A stretch of 64,000 bases of DNA from Przewalskia tangutica (taxonomy: Eukaryota; Streptophyta; Magnoliopsida; Solanales; Solanaceae), in assembly GCA_029844215.1 (NCBI GenBank), contig CM056736.1:60201562-60265561 (forward strand). The letters run 5' to 3'. Each line of letters opens with the position of its first letter. Within the stretch, counting starts at the first letter, position 1. Positions 1 through 10,829 of the stretch are shown here, one piece after another. The notes beneath the pieces were generated by a model. The model was given only the letters and a program-made list of their open reading frames with translations, was not told where the DNA came from and searched no databases. The position numbers and the translations under genes were made by a program.

Positions 1-43
1 TCACGGCCGAAAGCGACGTAAAAACTGCTCGCCATCGTGATGC

Positions 44-491
44 GATTGGGCATCCCGCCCAATACAAGCATTTATCCGTTACAGGTTATTTTGTGTTCTT
101 TGGGTCTTCCCTCATCTCATGGAAGGCAAAGAAACAGCAGACAATTTCACGAAGCTCGGCAGAGGCAGAGTATCGGAGTCTGGCGTCTGTGGTTGCCGAA
201 GTAGTTTGGATTTCAGGATTATTTGAGGAATTGAATGTGCGATTGTCATCACCTGTACTACTGGACGCGACCAAGTCGGCAATTCAAATTGCTGCAAATC
301 CGGTGTTTCATGAGCGCACAAAGCACATCGACATTGATTGTCACTTTATCAGGGAGAAAGTTCGACATGGTTTCGTGTTCCCCTTTTATGTAAACACTAC
401 AGAGCAGCCAGCGGACATTTTGACGAAAAGCTTGGTCCGGAATAAACACTATCATTTGTTATCCAAGCTAGGCGTCAAGAACTTGTTCTAG
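44..491 (+). pseudogene. copia Pol polyprotein, C-terminal RNase H fragment
   Basis: This is the end of the copia polyprotein, which in the family degrades the RNA strand during reverse transcription. Visible family motifs are DWAS at 44-55, then, in another frame, VTGYFVFFGSSLISW from 78, KKQQTISRSSAEAEYRSL, and near the end HIDIDCHFIREKV and ADILTKSL. The stop is at 489-491. The DWAS part and the rest are in different frames, so at least one indel falls between 55 and 78. The upstream protease, integrase and RT would lie left of the window. It is recognised by motifs and not expected to be functional alone. Confidence 0.88.
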
Positions 492-501
492 CACCTAGCT
501 T

Positions 502-510
502 GTGGGGGGA
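502..510 (+). promoter_or_regulatory. copia polypurine tract
   Basis: GTGGGGGGA lies directly before the LTR start TGTTGG. Its position and purine content match the plus-strand primer site of LTR retrotransposons. Confidence 0.8.
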
Positions 511-653
511 TGTTGGAATATACAAGATATATGGGCAGATATACTGAGATTATAGTTCAAGACTTTCTGATTTACAATTTTAAGTAGTAAGGGTATTTTC
601 GTCTTTTAGCAGGCAAGGGTAATTTCGTCTTTTCCTTTATTTCATCCCTTCAT

Positions 654-661
654 TATAAATA
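654..661 (+). promoter_or_regulatory. TATA box in copia LTR
   Basis: TATAAATA lies about 145 bp into the LTR, at the expected end of U3. It follows the plant TATA consensus. Transcription would start roughly 30 bp downstream. Confidence 0.6.
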
Positions 662-749
662 GCATTGTAATTGTTTTCAGGGAATCGAAAACAGAAAGCT
701 TCACAAAACTTCCGGTTCAACTCACTATTCATTCATACCTGGATTCAGT

Positions 750-848
750 CCAGGGTGATCATGCAATCATAGATTGTGGATTCCAGGGTGATCATGCAAT
801 CATAGATTGTGGATTCCAGGGTGATCATACAATCATAGATTGTGGATT
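750..848 (+). repeat. 33-bp tandem repeat, 3 copies, in copia LTR
   Basis: Units start CCAGGGTGATCAT at 750, 783 and 816 and are near identical; the third has a T-to-A change after GATCA. Each contains TGATCA and the imperfect inverted pair CAATCATAGATTG. They lie in the R/U5 part of the LTR, so they would be in the transcript. Confidence 0.9.
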
Positions 849-854
849 CTAACA

Positions 855-1457
855 CAATATTACACACATACATATAGGCAACCACCGTCTAGTTTTGTAT
901 GCAAAACTTAATTGGTACTCGAATAATGAATATTTAAGAATATCGTAAAAAATATCTCGTTAGAATATGAAATTTATAATCTTAAATATAAGAAAAGTAA
1001 TCTGACACAATAAGTAAAGTTGATTATATTTGACGGTGTAAAAATTTATTACATAGACGACGAATATAACTTAAATTTAAATTTGATCCATCGTACTCCA
1101 GCAACGAAAATTGAAAAGAGAAGATTAACAAAAGAGAAAGAGTTTAAATTATGCCAAGTGACGGTGTAAAAAATATTTAGCCGATTAGATCACTTACTAA
1201 AAATTAGAAGTAATTCTCTATAATTAATAAGCTAAGTACTACTATTACAAAGAATGATAATTCACAGATAGTGATCGAAGAGAAATCATTACAATGTGAG
1301 TGTAAACAAACTGTTAGTAGGAACATGAGAGACTTTATCCATATATAGACAAACTGCAAATGTTTTCCCTATATACTCAAGTACAACTTTAGCTAGAAGC
1401 TCAGACAAAATCTAAATTCAAGAATGAAAATTAGTACTATGAAGATTCAGGTCATTC
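855..1457. other. AT-rich intergenic stretch, 3' flank of NAC gene
   Basis: No coding signal, RNA gene or clear repeat was seen in these 603 bases. The stretch would contain the 3' UTR and poly(A) site of the minus-strand NAC gene; no single site is convincing enough to call. Confidence 0.6.
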
Positions 1458-2794
1458 TCAAAATTGATTTGCTAGCTCCTCAGCTATGGCATACAAGTCG
1501 AATGTGTTCATTTGATCCATAGAACTCCATATCTCCTCCATAGGCCAACAATATTCATCACTACTAAAAATCAGAGGTGAGTTCATGACTTCCATATCAT
1601 AACATACAATTGCTGAAGTATTATTATCTTCATTAGTAGTACACATCATCATGTTGGTTCCTTGAAGTACCCTTTGTTCAAAAAATTCAACATTTGATTC
1701 TGTTACAAAATTTGATTCTGTTGGGACCAAATTAAGTAGTAAGCTGTTGTACTGATCGTCTCCACACAGAAGATTGTTCAACTCTGATAATGACTGTTCA
1801 ACCGATGGAACATTAGCACGTTTGAACTGTTATTCGATCTTGATCACATGATGAATTAGGAATGTTACTAGGTAACCAACAATAAGAACCTGTCTCCATC
1901 TGTTCTTGTGAGACGATGTAGTCAATATCTTGATTATTTTGATACCCTAGAATAGGCTGCTCAAGAACGAGGCTCGTTATCTCCATAGGATTAATCGTAT
2001 GAGTATTCGAACAAAAATTAACATGCTTTTCATACTGGAGACACGATGACGATCCAATATTTTCATCAGCGTCAAAAATGGCACAAAATCCATTATATTG
2101 ATCATGACCATGAACAATTACTTGGTCCATAGGCTGCTCATAGACAGGGCTCGTTATCTCCACGTGAATCTCTTGAGAATTTGAACAAAAAATAACCTGG
2201 TTTTGATGGACACACGACATTGATCCAATATTTTCAGCCTCCTCATCAGAATTAATACTAGAACAAATTAATCCTTTATTCTGATGATTACCATGGACAA
2301 CCACCTTCCTCTTAATGCGATACAAAACGTAGTCCTCGTGTTGAATTTGATGACTTTTTCTTAACACCTTTAGTATAGTATCACTAAGAAAGTGTTATTT
2401 CATAATCCACATGATTCTTTGATCCGAATTACTATTATCTTTATCGTAAAAATGATAGCTTTTCTTGAACCCTATGGTTAATGAACCTCTTTTATTCCAA
2501 ATAGGTTTACCTTTCCACGTTCCGCCACCAACAACTCCTGTTATATTTTTTAGCATCGACAGATTTTCTCTTTAACTGAGTAAAAAAGTAACTCGCATCA
2601 CATAAATCTCCAAATATATCACATGACTTCTTATTACGATATAAGTCTATTTGTCGAATATCATCGCATTCAAAAGGCTTGCCACGTACAAACTTCAGTA
2701 GAAAGCTTATGAGTTCGTCATCGCATGGACGAAACCTGAACCCCATTGAATATGATGAATGATTGCTTCCTTCACTATTTACCATCATGATCAA
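1458..2794 (-). pseudogene. NAC-domain transcription factor, broken
   Basis: NAC proteins are plant-specific nuclear DNA-binding regulators. The start at 2,794 opens a frame with GFRFRPCDDELISF and IDLYRNKKSCDIF (subdomains A and B). After a one-base shift near 2,536 the other frame gives GGGTWKGKPIWNKRGSL and GFKKSYHFYDK, then WIMK. A TAA stop at 2,395-2,397 interrupts the end of the NAC domain, and LRKSHQIQHEDYVLYRIKRK follows in frame. A second frameshift near 1,820-1,835 joins to the acidic, Asn/Ser-rich tail that ends at 1,458. So there are two frameshifts and one stop in about 445 codons, with no intron needed. The C-terminal region carries a tandem duplication of about 58 residues. Broken gene is the simplest reading; sequencing indels could explain the shifts but less easily the stop. 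Subfamily not assigned. Confidence 0.85.
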
Positions 2795-2851
2795 CTGAAT
2801 GAATTGATTTAAACCCTAGTCAGTGAAAGTAAGAACGCAAACGGAAGAACT

Positions 2852-2957
2852 GGAGCTTAACCCTAGCTAGCTACGTACGTATCAAAGAAGAATGTGAAGA
2901 GTAATTAGCAGATAGAAAGCAATGGTAATAGCCCTACTATATATATAAGAGAGAGTG
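2852..2957 (-). repeat. NAC 5' flank, duplicated segment, copy 1
   Basis: This stretch, from the GGAGCTTAACCC start to the AGAGAGAGTG end, occurs again at 4,604-4,703 with a few small differences, in the same orientation. It covers the probable TATA box and leader of the NAC gene. Confidence 0.85.
2938..2948 (-). promoter_or_regulatory. probable TATA box of NAC gene
   Basis: Read on the minus strand this is TTATATATATAG, about 145 bp upstream of the NAC start at 2,794. The distance leaves room for a leader of about 110 bases. It is retained in shortened form in the second copy near 4,685-4,693. Confidence 0.5.
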
Positions 2958-3870
2958 GCTGATTCAGAAACAAATTAGGAAGTAAAAGTTGCCTAATTAA
3001 TATATACTTCGTTCTTTCCTTTTCTTGTCACAAAAGTAAGCTGACTTTTATTGGTTTAAAATAATTAGGATACTAGCAAAAAAAATTAAGGAAACTCCTA
3101 CGGCCTAAGGTAATTTACATTAAACAAAAGCTCTTCAAGATTTATCGTATACAACTAACTATCTTATCATACATTGAGATCAGGAGGAAAAGATCAAAAT
3201 GTTTATTTAATTTATGATTAGAATACACAACTCATTGCAATGCGTTTCTAGAGTTTAATAATATACTGTTGAAAATTAAATGGAGAGTATAAAAGGTCCT
3301 AAATATGACATATAAAATAACTTGTGCAAAACATACACAACTGTTTTTTTTTTCGTGTCGTCTAATTTAAATTCCGCACTAATGAATTTGTTTTTGTATA
3401 CGTAATTTTTTTTTGTGGTTAAAAGAGCCATAAATGTGAAAAAGAAACAGGGCTGCTCACCTTTTTTTTTTTTTGAAGAAACAAAAAAGAAGCGACAATT
3501 ACGAACTCAACATAATTTCTCATGTAAGTTTTCCTTTTATTTTATATTGAGAAATGAAATATACAAGACAACTCTTTCTTTTTTGGTAGTTGAGAAGGGA
3601 ACCCTTAGCCTCTACTCTTCGGATGTACACAAGGTAAATTCCACTCCAGTGTAATAGCCCAAAAATCACATAAAAGAGGTAAACCATATTAGGTAAGCAG
3701 TGACGTATGCAAAATCTTTTATAAGTGGTGTCACATTTTGAAATGAGAACTAATAAATAAAATACTATAAAATACTCATATTAAAAAAGAATACAATACA
3801 AGAGAAAAAAAGCATAACTTACGTATTTACTATAACTTTTCGTGAATATTCATTAGGCATAAATTTTAGA
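2958..3870. other. AT-rich intergenic stretch, distal NAC promoter
   Basis: No credible gene is visible. The stretch has several poly-A and poly-T runs (for example near 3,340-3,350 and 3,460-3,475). The short open frame at 3,415-3,654 is built on these homopolymers and resembles nothing I know. Confidence 0.55.
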
Positions 3871-3879
3871 ACACCAAAA

Positions 3880-3955
3880 TGTAGCTACTCAGCTTCAAAC
3901 TCACGATCTCTAGTACATAACTGAAGTGTCTAATCGACCGAGCTATGCAATTCTT
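3880..3955 (-). repeat. tRNA-derived SINE-like head, copy A
   Basis: The minus strand reads GCATAGCTCGGTCGATTAG, like a pol III box A region, then GTGAGTTTGAAGC, like box B, with tRNA-like spacing. It is probably the 5' head of a SINE. The poly(A) or oligo(T) end and target duplication were not identified, so the body limits are unknown. Confidence 0.45.
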
Positions 3956-4059
3956 CTTGTTAAGCAGTGTCACATTATTCAATATATTCGTTACTTCTAT
4001 TTCTGGCTTTCAATTATATATAGAAATTTAATGAAACTTTTCGATTAAGCTGCGTCACG

Positions 4060-4130
4060 AGAGGTTTCAAACCTGAAACTCCCCATTTGAGAGATCACCT
4101 GCTCAACCAACTCGACCATCCTTGCGGGTC
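4060..4130 (-). repeat. tRNA-derived SINE-like head, copy B
   Basis: The minus strand has TGGTCGAGTTGG (4,107-4,118), a good box A, and GGTTTGAAACC (4,063-4,073), a good box B, about 33 bases apart. This matches the tRNA-related head of plant SINEs. It lies about 110 bp from copy A in the same orientation, so the two could form one composite SINE. Confidence 0.55.
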
Positions 4131-4427
4131 AAGACAACTCTTTTAAATAGTATATTCATCCATAAAAACCAAGAGTTACAAAATTTAGGTTTAAGTTATG
4201 ATTTAGGCCTCATTTGTTTTCATTAAGATTAAGTCGTGTGAATCTGAATGCACGTATGAATGATTAAGACTGTTTATTTTTCAACATCTGAATGTACATA
4301 ATATATTTATATAAAAGTAATAAATATACAATTCAAATAAATATGTAACTAAATATTAGAAATAAATATAAATATAATAAAATAAAATTATTATTTGATA
4401 AAACATGAAATATTTATATTTACTAGT
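4131..4427. other. AT-rich intergenic stretch
   Basis: No gene is seen. A segment starting near 4,204 (AGGCCTCATTTGTTTTC) resembles one terminus of a MITE, but no matching inverted end was found before 4,440. Confidence 0.45.
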
Positions 4428-4600
4428 GATAGTGGAGATGCTTTGTAGTCGTGGTGGTAGTGGTGATACTTGTGATGGTGGAGGTGATTGGTGTTGTAGT
4501 GACCGGCGCGATGGTGGCGGTTGGTAATGATGGTGGTTGTGATGGTGAAGTTGATTGATGTTAGTAATTACGTGGTGGTGGAGGTGGTAGCTAAAGAAGA
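4428..4600 (+). repeat. GGT/GAT-rich low-complexity repeat
   Basis: This is an irregular run of TGGTGG, TGATGG and GGAGGT units on the plus strand, with no constant period. It abuts the second NAC promoter copy at 4,604. Confidence 0.7.
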
Positions 4601-4603
4601 AAG

Positions 4604-4703
4604 GGAGCTTAACCCTTGCTAGCTACGTATGAAAGAAGAATGTGAAGAGTAATTAGTAGATAGAAAGCAATGGTAATAGCCCTACTATATATAAGAGAGA
4701 GTG
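4604..4703 (-). repeat. NAC 5' flank, duplicated segment, copy 2
   Basis: It is near identical to 2,852-2,957, including the tandem TA box and GAGAGAGTG end, but no NAC coding sequence follows in the minus direction. What follows (4,428-4,600) is low complexity, so this copy is an orphan promoter fragment. Its right edge coincides with the start of the minisatellite. Confidence 0.85.
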
Positions 4704-5520
4704 ACCGACATCATTCGCAACATTCAGCACGCCTGTGCAAGGGAAACATCATCATTCAACACGTCCAGGCAAGGACGACATCTCAGCAGTTGCAATATTC
4801 AACAAGTCCGTGCAAGGAAAACATCGCAGCATTCAACAAGTCCGGAAAATGACAACATTTCAGCATTCAACACGTCCGGGCAAAGACGACATCTCAGTAG
4901 TTGCAGCATTCAACATGTCCGTGCAAGGACGACATTTCAGCATTCACATCATTCAGCAAGTCCGTGCATGAACGATATCTCAGCATTCGCAGCATTCAAC
5001 ACGTCTGTGCAAGGATGCCATCAACATTAACAACATTCAGCACGTCTGTGCAAGGGTAACATCAACATTCATAGCATTCAACAAGTCCGTACAAGGACAA
5101 CATCTCAGCATTCGCAGCATTCAGCACGTCCGTGCAAGGGCGACGTCAACATTTACAACATTAAGCACGTCTATGCAAGGGCGACATCAGCATTCACATC
5201 ATTCAACACGTCCGGGCAAGGACGACATCTCAGCAATTGCAACATTCAATAAGTCCGTGCAAGAACGACATCACAACATTCAGCAAGTCCGGGAAATGAC
5301 AACATGTCAGCATTCAACACGTCCGGGCAAGGACGACATCTCAGCAGTTACAACATTCAGCAAGTCCGTGAAAGGACAACATCTCAGCATTCAGAATATC
5401 CGTGCTAGGACAATATTTTAACATTCGCCGTTGCAGCACGTCCGTGCAATGACGCCATCTCAGCATTTGCAGCATCACATCAACACAAGGACGCCATCAA
5501 CATCATCGTTAGCATGTTAC
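4703..5520. repeat. Minisatellite, variable 32-44-bp units
   Basis: Roughly 20 units share the core CATTCAACACGTCCG, GCAAGGACGACATCTCAGC. Unit length varies because an extra AGTTGCAACA-type block is present or absent. Inverted relatives occur inside D near 24,560-24,680 and 25,460-25,560. Open frames across it on the plus strand are products of the repetition. Confidence 0.85.
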
Positions 5521-5635
5521 ACAGTATTACATTCCCATTCACATTATCACATTACTTATATATTCATGTTTTATCATTTTCTTAAGTTTTAGCCTGCAGG
5601 TACCTTAATTTACAAGAGCACGAAAGAATACGTAA
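4703..5635. mobile_element. Host repeat sequence E, left piece (Tat-like 3' region)
   Basis: This block is mostly minisatellite (4,703-5,520) followed by a tail near 5,545-5,595. On the opposite strand both resemble the region inside element D at 24,440-24,680. The sequence continues at 19,920 after Gy2: the left piece ends CACGAAAGAAT and the right piece starts AGAACTTTCTCTTAC, matching the unbroken order seen inverted in D at about 24,420-24,460. So E is part of a related Tat-like element split by Gy2. Confidence 0.65.
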
Positions 5636-8600
5636 TCACACGACTCGCTCCGGGTTCGGATCGTGCCTTACCCCGGGCACCCTAGTGATACAACATCAGA
5701 GTAATCAGCGGAACATAAAAACGATACAAGACATGTTATGAAATATGAAACAATAATCTGAGAAAAACTTGTCTTTCGGCATATATATAAATAACAACTT
5801 TTTTCAACATGAACAATTTAATCCTTTTTACAAACCCCGCCACAACAAGATTATGCACTTCTAAGAAATGATACGACAACAATGGCGGGACGGTTCCGCC
5901 ATACCCCGAATGTAAACACCTACAACAACAGTGGACTATACCATCGATAAGCCTCCGAGAAACGGAGCTTTCCCAAACGCCGAATCGTGACCCTAAGAGC
6001 GAGGATCAATGATCGTGTACCTTTACTCGCGCAGATGAACGCACTTCGGGCGAGGTCGATAACAGTACCAAGTATGTGAAATCAAAATAATTCATCAGAA
6101 TGAAATCATAGTAGTCTATACAAAGCAGAGACATGTATGATAACCAAACTACGCTTCACTATAAATAAGCAAATATGCCAAGTCGTGACTCACGCCTCAA
6201 GTCATCACTCAATTTTAACAATGGGTCTCACGCCACAACATCAATCGTGCGTGGAATACCTTCCTCACCGCCAGCTTTATGATATACAAGCACCAAGGAA
6301 TACACACGAACACCGTGTCCCACTGTGTCCTAATAAAATAAGACAGCAGGTAAGTACGAAGGCATAGCCGACTACTAACACCTACGCATCAACAAGGTCA
6401 TAAATCGTGTCATGATATCTCGCTTGCATCATCACATGATAAAAGCCGGTCACTCGCCTGCAAAGATCAAATGCGCGCCTAGCCCTGGAACTTTCCGCAG
6501 CTCCGCATAGGCCAACCTCATAGGCCCGCATGAGGTATAACCCCGCATCGAGGGTAGCTACTCCCCGGCATCGCCCCGACTCGCAGTCCGCACGCCACGC
6601 GACCGCATGACCACGCGGCCGTGAACTAACCCGAACTCCCGTAGTTCCGCATGGATCCTCGACCCGCATGAGGTATTCTCGAATCACGGTCCTGCATCAC
6701 CGAGTCTACCCCGCAGACGGAGGCGCCTTAACCTCCGGACACAAGTCAAGGCGAGTGGTATAATACCAACATAACTACCGATAGTCAAACAACTTTAAGC
6801 GCAATGGCGGAACACCCTTTACACTAACATCACAAGATACTAACACACGTAGCATCCTAACATGTTTACTTATCAAATCAACAAGAAAGTATTACAAGGC
6901 TATCACAAACCAATACAATCAAGTTATTCACACAAGGTACTTTCTATTTAACAAGTTCGGGTATCTATCCCCAAAGTACTTCACACATTAAATCTTTAAA
7001 AGATCTGCTTTTTCACATAAGTCACACAATACCCGTAGTATAAAATAAAGTGATCGTTCTTTTAAGAAAACCAAAACTCTTACCTTTGTAAAATCAAGTA
7101 ACAACATTATTTTCCAAACGTCCAAGTTTGCCTAATTTCAAATGTTCACGTTTCTTATTTTAGAAAGGTTTCGTAGTTCATAGTCTTATTCATTTAAGAA
7201 TATAATTCTCTTTTAAACAATCTGAGAAACATAAGCCTTATATGTGAGTAGGATATTCTTGTTTATAACAATCTTATTACAGCAGCCATGATCTAGAAAA
7301 TATCATTTTGTCTCATCTTAGCTTCTATGCAGATGGAAGTTTCTCGGTTTTAATAATACTTAATTATTCAATACATTTTCCTTTATTAACGCTCGCAGTT
7401 GGTTTGTCGATACACATTTCGATTTCCAAATCAAGAAACATTATCCCTTTTAAAATCAAGTACTCATTACTCACGAATGAGGTTTCACACAAAATTCATA
7501 TAATTCAGTTAAGTTAAGTCTCTTATCTTACAAGATCAAGTCTCTTAACTTCTAAAATAAATAAATCATTCGTTTTATCTCTCTTAAGCCATTATACCTA
7601 ACTTCCCATAAAGCTAGTATAACTCTTAAGCTTTTAAAACCAAGTATTACTCTTTCTTTAAAAACAGCTTTAATTCTCAACTACTTCAAGATTATTATTA
7701 TTCTGCTTAAGTCAAAAGACATTGCGTACAACCACGCTCAATTAACACACGACGCTCACCGCACTACATAGTTATACACACATCATGCTAGAAGAGATAG
7801 GAGGTTCACATACCGCGACGATTATCGACTAATAGCAAATCGCTCCACTGGCTATAACCCGCTTAGCCTGGTTCACCTTCTTAAGAAAGACACGCTACTC
7901 GCAGAACATTCAACCTATACAGTTATACAAGTCTATCAAAGTCTAGACTACTCGGTAGAATAAATCTAGACGCAAGATCCTACGAAATCGCAGCCCTTCC
8001 CTACCCGTCAACTACACAAGTCTCATCAGAATACGCCCCACGTAATTACAGTTCAGTTCTTAACTTTAAATTCAGGCTTAAGTCCAAGGACATTGCCACC
8101 ACATTAAGTTTAGTACTATATATAGTATACTTCAACTATATATGCTAACATCATGTAATTTCCAATTACAATAGAGGGACAAGATAATTACCTCGATAAG
8201 CCCATAATTATCCAAGTTAAAATGTCGATCCTGGGCAACGTTTAGCTCCAACTCCGAGCGCCCAACCCGCTCTAAACCACCCTTAGAAGTTCTAACTAAC
8301 TTCTACACAATACTCCAACCAACTACTGAGATTTTCCTTGTGGTTTCGGTTTGTGACCGACGGAAGTATAATAGTATTTCCGGCTTTTTGTATAGGTTTA
8401 ACCTTAGAATACTACAAGGTATACTACTAAGGTAATTTGGGCATTATAACAATACTTTTGAGAGTATTTCTACCAAGAGTGGTGTTTTATACGAGACAAC
8501 TAGGCTAGTGGGGTACCCACTGGCTAGCACCACAGTGGAGAGGGAGGCTCTCGCCACAAGGCCACCTCAGGGGAGGAAGGCTCTTGGACGAGAACCACAA

Positions 8601-9062
8601 GTGGGAGAGGAGGATTTTAACACTTAGAAGATTTGTGGAAAGGATGAAGAATTCATCAAAGGGAGAGGGTATTTATAGACAAGCCAAGGCCAACCAATGG
8701 CCAAGATCTAGCCAAGTGCATAGCAAGTGTAGGGCCAAGATTCACCCACGTGTCCTTAACCAACTAACACACAAAATATCCTACCAACTCCCCTCTTCAA
8801 TTCGGCCCAAACCGACTTTACGTCCGCCAATGGGAGGTGCCAAGTGGCGCCTCTCGTTGGTCCAACACGCCACGCCACTCGGAAAAATCCGCAAAAATTA
8901 AAAATGACATCCCCGGATTTTCCCCTACCAACGGTGTTAAAACGTTTCGGCGAAAAACGACTCTAAACGGGTGCTGTGAACAAAATTAATTCGCCAAGCT
9001 TAATACAAGTTTCAAATTTTCTACGCACGCCCCACGCATATACTCCGAAATACGGTATAACA
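5636..9062 (-). repeat. Gy2 3' LTR (about 3.43 kb)
   Basis: It is a direct repeat of 16,474-19,919 along its whole length. It ends on the plus strand with CGGTATAACA next to the PPT. It contains a cluster of CCGCATGAG-type motifs (about 6,500-6,700) and a TATA box (8,670-8,677 minus). Many small differences from its partner sit at CAG/CTG positions. Confidence 0.9.
8670..8677 (-). promoter_or_regulatory. TATA box of Gy2 3' LTR
   Basis: TATAAATA on the minus strand, about 390 bp into the LTR. The equivalent in the 5' LTR is 19,518-19,525. Confidence 0.65.
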
Positions 9063-9096
9063 TTCTCCTTCCTTAGAAACATTCGTCCCGAATGTT
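9063..9096 (-). promoter_or_regulatory. Gy2 polypurine tract and adjacent hairpin
   Basis: On the minus strand TAAGGAAGGAGAA (9,063-9,075) precedes the 3' LTR. Directly upstream is an inverted repeat AACATTCG-GGA-CGAATGTT (9,078-9,096). The same hairpin stands before the PPT in Gy1, Gy3 and GyB. Confidence 0.75.
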
Positions 9097-9413
9097 CCTT
9101 CTAAGTCTCATAACGAACGCCGCCAAGATAGTCTTCACTACTACACTTACGAACAATCCTGCCACAGCTGGCCACAGAAACACCTGCGAACTACTTACAT
9201 CAAAGTCCACGAGGAAACACCTCTAATCATCACCACAAAACACTTCTCACCGGGGTCTAAAATATACTTCCTTCGTGACCTTCTCTTTACAAAAGAAATG
9301 ATCACATCTATGCCGCCATACATGCTCGCTTTCTCTTTGCTCGTAGATACCACTTTGTCACTTTGCTCGAGGCATTAACCTTCTCAGCGACCCAACAAAT
9401 GGTACCACTTTTG

Positions 9414-9689
9414 TCACTTTGTCGCGAGCCTTGCTCGACGACCCAACAAATGGTACCGGGTGCTGCGATTCACGAGGATGTCGACACTCGAACTCTTACC
9501 ACATTCGACATCGCTTCGCTTCCAAAACTGGGTTACTATCCCTAACGTGGTCATCATTAATCGATACTGATGGATCTCCTGATTTCCGAACATAACAATA
9601 CGAAGATCGGACGATCGCTTCCTACGCCGGACGGCAAATGCTAACATATAGGCAACCCGCCTATTCTCACATGAACTCAAAAGGCCCAA
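9414..9689 (-). pseudogene. Gy2 integrase C-terminal remnant
   Basis: The motif RRVAYMLA at the start of this frame corresponds to the KVAY(E/R)L segment that follows the GPY/F box in the integrase tail of Gy1, and to RRVAYMLALPSDL in GyB at 55,977-56,015. Upstream catalytic parts are absent. The remainder of the open frame is not recognisable. Confidence 0.55.
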
Positions 9690-9699
9690 AGTAACTCGC

Positions 9700-10829
9700 T
9701 AAGTTTCCTCTGCTTTCCAAAGCTCACACCTGTCCCGGTGGTACTTTCAAGAAGACCACAACTCAACTGAACTTGCCGCCGCCGATTATCCGCACGATTC
9801 CTCCGAGCCGTAACTTCTTCTAGACAAGCTTCACTATCCACACCGCCGGAACAAGCTCAACCAATCGGCTCAACCTTGCCAACATCGAACCAATCGACCG
9901 CAACTTTACACTTCCGCCTACAAGGCTTCAAAAGGTGACATCCGAACACCGAAATGGTAGCTTAAACACTCCTCCACAGAGACAACAATCCCCACAACTA
10001 TCCTCGAAATCCAAGCACCGCCCGAGGCGAACGCGATTCTGAGACTCACCGAGTTCTTAACCCCGCCGTAAAACTTCCAAACAAAAACAGCCGCACTGGC
10101 TCCATCGTCGCCATAAGGTGAAGGTAGGCACCTGCAGCCTTACAACCTTTCGTTAAAACAACATCGCCGAGTGAACGGTCCCGACCGAAGAACACGATGG
10201 GCTGCCCCATCGCCCAACCATCGTCGAACGCATCCACGAACTCGCACGCCGTCAACTAAACTGCCTAACACCTCGTGACTCGCCACAAGGCGGGACCACC
10301 ACAACCGCACTCACCACCAAACATGCCGCGGGTTGACCCGCAACGTGGCCTCAACCCGACCCGGCAACGCGCAAAATGCTAGCTCCACGAAGGAAAACTC
10401 TCACTAATCACGTTACGAAAACCTAGCGGTCTTCTTAGCTCAACTACCCCCTTTCATTCCACACTACTTAGGGACCTATCCCAAACATAGCTCACGTGCA
10501 CTATGCACTTCCGATACGGATCAATCATAACACTATACCTCTTCTTGAGATGGCCTCACCTCTATGGTCTCTACGTATAAAACTCTAAGGCTCACACCTT
10601 CTCTATCCCCCAAATCTTACTTGGCTAACTAACCAAGATTTCTAATCACAATATTAACACACTGCTTATTAAAACATAGCACTTATGATATACCCATCTT
10701 ATCACACATACTGAACTCTAGAGGGTTAAGGATATGCCTGAATCTACTGCTTCACTCCCCTAGTCGTTCTAATCAAACTCGCCTGTAGGCGATAGCTAAG
10801 GAAGGTGACGAACTACCCACCGATCCCAA
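9700..10829 (-). other. Gy2 internal region between gag and integrase tail
   Basis: No domain is recognised. It aligns by eye to 54,800-55,870 in GyB and 63,400-64,000 at the window end, and includes a conserved palindrome (GCGGGTTGACCCGC at 10,328-10,341). The short frame 10,046-10,255 (minus) has partial peptide matches in GyB but no known family. Confidence 0.6.

Larger units (their letters stand above)
1..854 (+). mobile_element. Ty1-copia retrotransposon, 3' end (left part outside window)
   Basis: The order RNase H tail, polypurine tract, LTR on the plus strand is the 3' end of a copia element. The coding part ends at 491, a purine run lies at 502-510 and the LTR runs 511-854. The LTR starts TGTTGGAAT and ends ATTCTAACA, a 9-bp terminal inverted repeat with one mismatch. 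CAATA (855-859) would be the target duplication, but the left partner is outside the window, so it cannot be tested here. Confidence 0.9.
511..854 (+). repeat. copia 3' LTR (344 bp)
   Basis: The LTR begins TGTTGGAATA right after the polypurine tract and ends ATTCTAACA. It contains a TATA box at 654-661 and three tandem 33-bp units near its 3' end. The 5' LTR is not in the window. Confidence 0.85.

Noticed and set aside
3415..3654. 79-codon frame upstream of the NAC gene
   Set aside because: It begins on a GTG and crosses poly-T and poly-A runs, with no known motif.
4204..4427. Possible MITE starting AGGCCTCATTTG
   Set aside because: Only one terminus is visible. No inverted partner or TA/TTA target duplication was found.
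4701..5421. Open frames over the 4.7-5.4 kb minisatellite
   Set aside because: They follow the 32-44-bp repeat units, change frame between units, and resemble no protein family.
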